22,788 nt of DNA from an uncultured Collinsella sp. GTDB lineage: Bacteria; Actinomycetota; Coriobacteriia; Coriobacteriales; Coriobacteriaceae. Below, piece by piece: positions 18,554-22,788 of this stretch; the first letter of the stretch is position 1; each line of letters opens with the position of its first letter. The position numbers were made by a program, and so were the translations under genes. The notes beneath the pieces were generated by a model. The model saw only the letters and a list, made by a program, of their open reading frames with translations, searched no databases and had not been told where the DNA came from. The DNA lies in NCBI GenBank assembly GCA_902496945.1, contig CABVDE010000033.1, positions 1 through 22,788 on the forward strand, written 5' to 3'.

Positions 18554-19579
18554 ATGCGAGAACCCGTGTCTAGTCCGTTTACCAGCTTTTTAGCCCAGCA
18601 CTTTGACCAGATTAACGACTATCTGGCCACGTTCTTTGACGGACAGGCGACTTCCGCCGATATCGAACGATACCTGTACGCTCCGCTCTCGGCCTTTACG
18701 GCCAACGCCGGCAAACGCCACCGCCCGCTGATCTGCATGCTTGCCGCCACCGCGGTGGGCGGCAGCTTTGAGAGCGCCCGCAGCGCCGCGGCGGCCATCG
18801 AGCATTTCCAGTCGGGCGCGCTCATCCACGATGACATCGCCGATAACGGGCAGCTGCGCCGAGGCAAGCCCTGCATGCACCTCACCGAGGGCACGGGCCT
18901 TGCCATCAACTGCGGCGACTTGGCGCTCACCATGGTCACCAAGACGGTCCTCGACGACCCCACGCTCAAGCCCGACGTTAAGCTGCACGTACTCCACGAG
19001 CTCACCGAGATGATCGTCCGCACCATCGAGGGTCAGGCGCTCGACCTGGGTTGGGTCCGTGACGGCCGCTTTGACATCTCGGTTGATGACTATCTGGACA
19101 TGGCGACACACAAGACCGCGTTCTACAGCGGAGCGACGCCGCTTGCCGCCGGAGCCATTATTGGTGGTGGCAGCGATGAGCAAATCGAAGCGCTGCGCAC
19201 CTTTGGCCTGCACACCGGTCTTGCCTTCCAGATCCAGGACGACCTGCTCAACCTGGTCGGCACCAAGGAAGCCGCCAATAAGGACTTCCGCACCGACATC
19301 ACCGAGGGCAAGCGCACACTCGTTGCCGTGCACGCCCTGTCAGATGAGCACTATCACGACGAGGTCGAGGCAATCCTCTCCTCGGGCACCGAGGATCCCG
19401 CGCAGCTCGCGCGCGCCGTAGAGATCTTCCAGAAAACTGGCTCCATCGATTACGCCCACACCTACGCACTGGACCTGACCGCCAAGGCCAAGGCGGCCAT
19501 CGAGGACGTTGAGCTTGACCCGCATGCGCGCGATCTGTTCCTCTCCATGGCAGATTTCTTTGTGGAGCGCCTTAACTAG
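18554..19579 (+). CDS. Polyprenyl (farnesyl/geranylgeranyl-type) diphosphate synthase
   Basis: A 341-residue all-helical isoprenyl synthase that condenses isopentenyl diphosphate with an allylic diphosphate, supplying precursors of undecaprenyl phosphate or quinones. The first Asp-rich motif is DDIAD (residues 93-97) in IHDDIADNGQLRRG. The second is DDLLN (229-233) in FQIQDDLLNLVG, with Asn instead of the last Asp of classic DDxxD, a tolerated variation in this family. KTAFYSGATPLAAGA and GKRTLVAVHAL are further family motifs. The residue before the first motif that sets chain length is Ala/Leu-rich, so product length cannot be read. Two starts are possible: ATG 18554 and GTG 18566; neither has a strong ribosome-binding site. 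It follows the PTS gene by 115 bp without a visible terminator. Confidence 0.9.
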   Translation: MREPVSSPFTSFLAQHFDQINDYLATFFDGQATSADIERYLYAPLSAFTANAGKRHRPLICMLAATAVGGSFESARSAAAAIEHFQSGALIHDDIADNGQLRRGKPCMHLTEGTGLAINCGDLALTMVTKTVLDDPTLKPDVKLHVLHELTEMIVRTIEGQALDLGWVRDGRFDISVDDYLDMATHKTAFYSGATPLAAGAIIGGGSDEQIEALRTFGLHTGLAFQIQDDLLNLVGTKEAANKDFRTDITEGKRTLVAVHALSDEHYHDEVEAILSSGTEDPAQLARAVEIFQKTGSIDYAHTYALDLTAKAKAAIEDVELDPHARDLFLSMADFFVERLN

Positions 19580-19717
19580 CGAGGGTTGCGAAACCTGCCG
19601 ACTGCGCGTTTGGGTTCAACTTGCTACACTGTTGAGTGCATGTTTATGCATCCCTTTGCGTTGTCTATCCGACAGACGCTCAAATAGTACGAATGGTACG
19701 CCGAAAGGGGTTCGTTC

Positions 19718-20623
19718 ATGGAACCTATTACCACGGGCATGCAAGGAGCAGCCGTTGAGGATGTTCAATCCCGGCTCCTGCAGCTCGGCTACACGATTGA
19801 TGCCACCGAAGTCACCGACAAGCACTTTGGAACCACCACTGAGCAGGCCGTTAGCACTTTCAGGCTCGACAGCGGCCTTGCCGCCGGCCACGCCGTCGAT
19901 ATCCCCTGCTGGAGTGCCCTGGTCGATGCCTCGTATAAGCTTGGCGACCGCACCCTCTACCTGCGCATGCCCAACTTCCACGGCGCCGATGTGCAGGCCC
20001 TGCAGCGCGCTCTGAACGTGCTGGGCTTTGCCTGCGGCGAGGACGACGGCTACTTTGGCCCGCATACCGAGGCCGCCCTGCAGCAGTTCCAAGAAAACGT
20101 CGGTCTGTTTGCCGATGGCATGGCCTTTCAGGATACCTACGCCTATATCAACCGCCTGCACCATGTGTGGGAGGGCAAGCCTTCGGTCACCGAGGCCGAG
20201 TCGCGTATCGGTTTTGCCCGCGCCGCCAACGTGCTCGAGCGCTTCCAGATTGCGGTTATCGGCGAGGACCCCATCGCACGCAGCGTCGCATCGCGCATGT
20301 GGAACATCGCCACGGCGACGACCGACAACAGCGGCATGATGCTCTGCGATTCCGAAGTCCCGACCGATGTCGACCTGGTGCTCGAGATCGCAAGCGACGA
20401 GCTGCCCGCCGACGCCGCGCCGCGCGCCACGATTGCCCTCGCCGAGTGCCACAACCTGGCCCAGCGCATCCGCACCGCCAATGTTGCCGCGCAGCAAAAG
20501 CCGGCCCGCATTCGCATTGAACTCACGGGCATGACACGCTACAACGGCACCTTCACGGCAAGCGACGCCCAGACCCTCGCCGTACGCCTTCTCGACGGCG
20601 TTTGCGATGCCCTCGCAGATTAG
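19718..20623 (+). CDS. Peptidoglycan-binding-domain protein without signal peptide
   Basis: A 301-residue protein with two PG_binding_1 repeats, about residues 5-65 (GAAVEDVQSRLLQLGYTID then HFGTTTEQAVSTF) and 85-150 (ADVQALQRALNVLGFACGED then YFGPHTEAALQQFQ). The C-terminal 130 residues (about 165-301) are not confidently recognised; their layout is like an amidase-3 fold without its zinc-binding His/Glu motifs, which is only an impression. No signal peptide or membrane span is visible, so it should be cytoplasmic, unusual for wall-binding repeats. AAAGGGG precedes the ATG. It could be a regulator of wall synthesis such as CwlM of mycobacteria, which is cytoplasmic and also has two such repeats, but this is a guess. 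Confidence 0.75.
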   Translation: MEPITTGMQGAAVEDVQSRLLQLGYTIDATEVTDKHFGTTTEQAVSTFRLDSGLAAGHAVDIPCWSALVDASYKLGDRTLYLRMPNFHGADVQALQRALNVLGFACGEDDGYFGPHTEAALQQFQENVGLFADGMAFQDTYAYINRLHHVWEGKPSVTEAESRIGFARAANVLERFQIAVIGEDPIARSVASRMWNIATATTDNSGMMLCDSEVPTDVDLVLEIASDELPADAAPRATIALAECHNLAQRIRTANVAAQQKPARIRIELTGMTRYNGTFTASDAQTLAVRLLDGVCDALAD

Positions 20624-20661
20624 GTAAACTAAACGAGTTGCTTTTGGGCAACACCACACAT

Positions 20662-20733
20662 TGGGACGTAGTTCAACGGTAGAACTCCGGTTTTTGGTGC
20701 CGGCTGTTGGGGGTTCGAATCCCTCCGTCCCAG
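20662..20733 (+). tRNA. trnQ: tRNA-Gln (anticodon UUG)
   Basis: A full cloverleaf of 72 bases: acceptor TGGGACG pairs with CGTCCCA; D-stem GTTC/GAAC; anticodon stem CCGGT/GCCGG with loop TTTTGGT, anticodon TTG; T-arm GGGGG-TTCGAAT-CCCTC; discriminator G. CCA is not encoded. A terminator follows at 20747. The last 16 bases of the T-arm and acceptor are duplicated 192 bp downstream. Confidence 0.95.
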
Positions 20734-20746
20734 CCCCTAAGAACAT

Positions 20747-20782
20747 AGCGCTCCAGGCTCTTTTAGACCCGGAGCGCTTTTT
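20747..20782 (+). terminator. Terminator of tRNA-Gln
   Basis: AGCGCTCC pairs with GGAGCGCT, with inner GG/CC and TCT/AGA pairs, followed by a run of five T residues. Confidence 0.9.
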
Positions 20783-20792
20783 CGTGGGCAAG

Positions 20793-20919
20793 CGGAGGGA
20801 TTCGAACCCGCAAGGGTGCGGAGCTGAGGAAACGCGAAGCGTTTTCCAGCGCAGCACGCAAGGAGCGAAGCGACGCAGCGGGCCGCGGCCGCCGAAAAGG
20901 CGGACGCGGAATCCCTCCG
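20793..20919. repeat. Small element with terminal inverted repeats resembling a tRNA T-arm
   Basis: CGGAGGGATTC (20793-20803) and GAATCCCTCCG (20909-20919) are perfect 11-bp terminal inverted repeats of a 127-bp G/C-rich segment. The left end matches, inverted, 16 bases of the tRNA-Gln T-arm (20794-20809); the right end repeats, in direct orientation, the tRNA 3' end. The inside contains GCGAAGC/AAGCGACGC-type short repeats and no ORF. It may be an intergenic repeat, an att-site remnant or a tRNA-derived element. Confidence 0.6.
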
Positions 20920-20955
20920 TCCCATATCAGCCGAGAGCCCCATCATTTAGAAACC

Positions 20956-21002
20956 ATCAGCCCAGTTCCGAAAAGAGAGCCGCTTTCTACAAAGTGCCGT
21001 GC
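20956..21002 (+). repeat. Leader repeat in front of IR-B
   Basis: This stretch begins ATCAGCCCAGTTCCGAAAAG and ends ACAAAGTGCCGTG. It recurs with few changes at about 22698-22743, in both cases directly before a structured inverted repeat. No equivalent is clear before IR-A. Confidence 0.75.
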
Positions 21003-21003
21003 A

Positions 21004-21134
21004 GTCCCGTCGGTCGGGGCACCGGCTTAGGTTTATCGCGAGTTCCGCACGAACAGGAGGCCACTTAATGTGGCCTCCGTCGTGAGCAGGACTGTAGAGC
21101 AGGAAACCTAAGCCGGTGCCCCGACCGACGGGAC
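21004..21134. repeat. Structured inverted repeat, copy IR-B
   Basis: Arms of 31 nt (21004-21034 and 21104-21134) pair perfectly; their sequence is largely different from the arms of IR-A. The 69-nt core (21035-21103) has the same TCGCGAGTTCCGCACGA box, inner stem GGAGGCCAC/GTGGCCTCC with TTAAT loop, and GAGCAGGACTG plus GAGCAGG. Both strands of the inner stem changed together relative to IR-A. The right arm ends 8 bp from the ATPase stop codon, a position like that of IR-A (12 bp). Function unknown. Confidence 0.85.
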
Positions 21135-21142
21135 CGCACGCC

Positions 21143-22516
21143 CTACTTCAGACTGAGCGACCATTTCCACGCGGGAATGACTTCGATAATGCCGTACTCC
21201 GTTTCGATTTGGGTGGCCTCACGCAGCGTAATGATTTTTGCGTCTTTGATCCTCATTTTTGACATCGCGACCTCAAGAGACCCGACTTCACGGCGGCGCG
21301 TTTTCTCCGCCGTCATATCGACCGTTACTTGGTAAAGCGCATATGGTTCCGACGCCAAAGCATCTCCAACCAGAAAATCGACCTTTTCTCGCGTCTGCGT
21401 CGGAGCCGTATATGAAGTCACCGTTTCCATGCGACCGTTTGCCGTGCGGCGCATAAGCTCAGCATAAATTGCTGTCTCCAGACGCTTTCCGATATCCTGC
21501 TGATTGGCGCGCGACGTCGCGTATGCCATTCCCTGATCGACGGCATAGACCTTATCCATTGTCGTTGTCTTCGGCGATAGCGCCGTCGAATACTCCGGGA
21601 GCAAGCCGATGAGATGAGCCTGCTGGAACAGGCGCACGAGCTCACTGATCTTTTCCCATGACGCTCGATATCCGACAGACTTTAAAGCATCCAGCAAACT
21701 GTTAACCGAGAGGTCGCACCCCGTGTTCCTCAGGCAGAAGAGCCCCACTTGGTTGGCGAGCGCGATATCTGTACGCCCACTTCGCTCGAGAATATCTCGA
21801 GCAACAACATCTCGTAGATAGGCCTGAAGCATCTGAATACGAGAGCCGGCATCAAGCTTCTGCACCCCAGGAAAGCCGCCCTCTACGAGGTAGCGGTCGT
21901 ATGCCGATTCCAAATCAGTCCGCTGCTGCGGAGAAACAGCCGGAGCTCCAGCATCAGTAGGCATATCCGGCGTTTCAATGTGATGAAACGCACAATACTC
22001 GCGAAACGAGAGTGGATGCATAGCATGCTCTTGCGAACGACCGCGGAACTGTGTCGCGATTTCATCAGCGGAGAGCTTCGAAGAAGACCCGGTAATAACA
22101 AGCGTCACATTCTCATGCTCAGCCAAGCGTTGGCAAACACCCTGCCATCCATCAGTCTCCTGCACTTCATCCAAAAAGAGATAACAACCCTTTGACCGTG
22201 CAGAGGGAACTTGCCTCCAATATTCTTCCAATATGTCGCTCATAAGCGTGTCCGGCGCAGGCCGAAGACGATCGTCGGCAAAATTGAAGTAGAAGATACG
22301 CTCGGAATCGACACCGCGATCGGTAAGGCGATGAATCCATTGAAACGCATAGAACGTTTTGCCGCAGCGCCTGATGCCCGTGATGATATGGACGAGATTG
22401 AACGGCTTTGGCTCAGGAAGATCACCGATGACATCGTCTCGATGCACGACATGAGGAATCTCAAAGGAACGGGCCTCGGCAACAATCTCTGCAATACTCA
22501 ACGCCGTAGGTGCCAT
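21143..22516 (-). CDS. AAA-type ATPase of the AAA_14/DUF4143 family
   Basis: A 457-residue protein. The N-terminal ATPase domain has a Walker A of the GIRRCGKT type (residues 47-54), a Walker B YLFLDEVQ (112-119) and a sensor-like TGSSSKLS. The C-terminal DUF4143 part (about residues 240-457) includes a nuclease-fold-like stretch EKVDFLVGDA, as in related proteins, and YQVTVDM. The cellular role of this family is not established. Base composition and codon use look less G/C-rich than in the neighbouring genes, and the gene lies between two copies of a leader plus inverted repeat, so transfer is suspected. A GGAGAG ribosome-binding site precedes the ATG and the promoter is covered by nested palindromes. 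It looks intact and is alone, with no partner gene in view. Confidence 0.85.
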   Translation of the reverse strand: MAPTALSIAEIVAEARSFEIPHVVHRDDVIGDLPEPKPFNLVHIITGIRRCGKTFYAFQWIHRLTDRGVDSERIFYFNFADDRLRPAPDTLMSDILEEYWRQVPSARSKGCYLFLDEVQETDGWQGVCQRLAEHENVTLVITGSSSKLSADEIATQFRGRSQEHAMHPLSFREYCAFHHIETPDMPTDAGAPAVSPQQRTDLESAYDRYLVEGGFPGVQKLDAGSRIQMLQAYLRDVVARDILERSGRTDIALANQVGLFCLRNTGCDLSVNSLLDALKSVGYRASWEKISELVRLFQQAHLIGLLPEYSTALSPKTTTMDKVYAVDQGMAYATSRANQQDIGKRLETAIYAELMRRTANGRMETVTSYTAPTQTREKVDFLVGDALASEPYALYQVTVDMTAEKTRRREVGSLEVAMSKMRIKDAKIITLREATQIETEYGIIEVIPAWKWSLSLK

Positions 22517-22539
22517 AATGCTCTCCTTTCAACATCTTG

Positions 22540-22604
22540 AGTATATAACTTCTCGTCCTGCACGAGAAGTTTCAGCCATAACTTCTCGTGCAGGACGAGA
22601 AGTT
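22540..22604 (-). promoter_or_regulatory. ATPase promoter with two mirror-image palindromic operators
   Basis: Two 25-bp palindromes (22547-22571 and 22580-22604) have identical 10-bp arms AACTTCTCGT/ACGAGAAGTT and spacers CCTGC and GCAGG, so that each is the exact reverse complement of the other. On the minus strand a TATACT -10 follows at once, placing the palindrome nearer the gene over the -35 and spacer. Centres are 33 bp apart, about three helical turns. Autoregulation or control by an unknown regulator is likely; a hairpin role in RNA is possible. Confidence 0.65.
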
Positions 22605-22606
22605 GA

Positions 22607-22640
22607 AGGTAGATTTTCAGGCATGTCCCAAAATCTACCT
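22607..22640. repeat. Third inverted repeat upstream of the ATPase gene
   Basis: AGGTAGATTTT and AAAATCTACCT, perfect 11-bp arms around a 12-base spacer. Its sequence is unrelated to the two operators beside it. It could be another protein site or part of a terminator region. Confidence 0.5.
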
Positions 22641-22683
22641 ACAAAAGACAGGCGCCCCAAGCCCATTAGGGCCAAGAGCGCCT
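22641..22683 (-). terminator. Possible leftward terminator
   Basis: AGGCGC pairs with GCGCCT, with an inner GCCC-ATTA-GGGC stem separated by an internal loop. Read leftward, a T-rich tail TGTCTTTTGT follows. It would end transcripts arriving from the right, before the ATPase promoter. Confidence 0.5.
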
Positions 22684-22697
22684 TACATCTAAAAATT

Positions 22698-22788
22698 ATC
22701 AGCCCAGTTCCGAAAAGCGAGCCGCCATCAACAAAGTGCCGTGTGGCCCCGACGGGCCGGGCATTAAGTTTGTCGCGAGTTCCGCACG
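22698..22788 (+). repeat. Leader repeat and structured inverted repeat IR-C, cut by the window edge
   Basis: The leader (about 22698-22743) begins ATCAGCCCAGTTCCGAAAAG as before IR-B. It is followed by a left arm different from those of IR-A and IR-B but also ending in an AAGTTTG-like sequence, then the core start TCGCGAGTTCCGCACG (22773-22788), where the window ends. The right half is outside. Confidence 0.75.

Noticed and set aside
19238..19252. DDLLN in the polyprenyl synthase as a broken active site
   Set aside because: The last position of the second Asp-rich motif varies in active family members, and the rest of the motifs are intact.
20793..20830. A tRNA gene on the minus strand, because of a GGGTTCGAATCCC T-arm
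   Set aside because: No matching acceptor, D or anticodon arms can be found; it is a T-arm-like terminal repeat only.

Overview
The window looks like a piece of a Coriobacteriia chromosome, most likely Collinsella or a close relative. This is inferred from the high G+C content, the strong G/C bias at third codon positions, the Actinobacteria-like proteins and the carbohydrate-fermentation gene set. No rRNA or taxon-specific marker was available, so the assignment is an inference from style. Nearly all of it is ordinary, intact chromosomal coding sequence. The unusual material sits in the intergenic regions and in the right-hand 2 kb.

Layout, left to right. (1) 1-1807: the 5' part of a phosphoketolase gene (xfp, minus strand) cut by the window edge, with two CG-centred operator-like palindromes in its promoter and a LacI-family regulator upstream of it. 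(2) 1991-4376: murB, a terminator, a large structured inverted repeat (IR-A), then a secreted coiled-coil plus CHAP-type cell-wall hydrolase on the minus strand. (3) 4643-9888: galE with its terminator, then malQ and glgP, which make up a maltodextrin/glycogen degradation unit ending in a terminator. (4) 9929-10224: four tandem inverted-repeat units with an 80-81 bp period, bracketed by two convergent terminators. (5) 10365-14731: a leftward CUT1-type sugar ABC transporter operon (binding lipoprotein, two permeases, ATPase). (6) 15038-18438: a GntR/UTRA regulator divergent from a PTS permease that is fused, IIC-IIB-HAD phosphatase, in one 817-residue chain. (7) 18554-20733: a polyprenyl diphosphate synthase, a peptidoglycan-binding-domain protein without signal peptide, and tRNA-Gln(UUG). 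(8) 20747-22788: the tRNA terminator, a small element carrying a duplicated tRNA 3' end, a second copy of the structured inverted repeat (IR-B), an AAA/DUF4143 ATPase with nested palindromes over its promoter, and a third copy of the structured repeat (IR-C) cut by the right edge.

How the parts work together: galE, malQ, glgP, the ABC importer, the PTS fusion and xfp all serve sugar uptake and breakdown. A ten-base motif, TTGTnTAAAC, appears before malQ, before the binding-protein gene and in the gntR/PTS divergent region, which suggests that the GntR protein co-controls these units. The LacI protein is the obvious candidate controller of xfp.

The most unusual observations are the structured repeat family (a fixed-length 69-nt core with conserved boxes, enclosed by long arms that differ between copies yet pair perfectly), the tandem inverted-repeat array, and the PTS-phosphatase fusion. 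I cannot tell from one window whether any of these has been described before.
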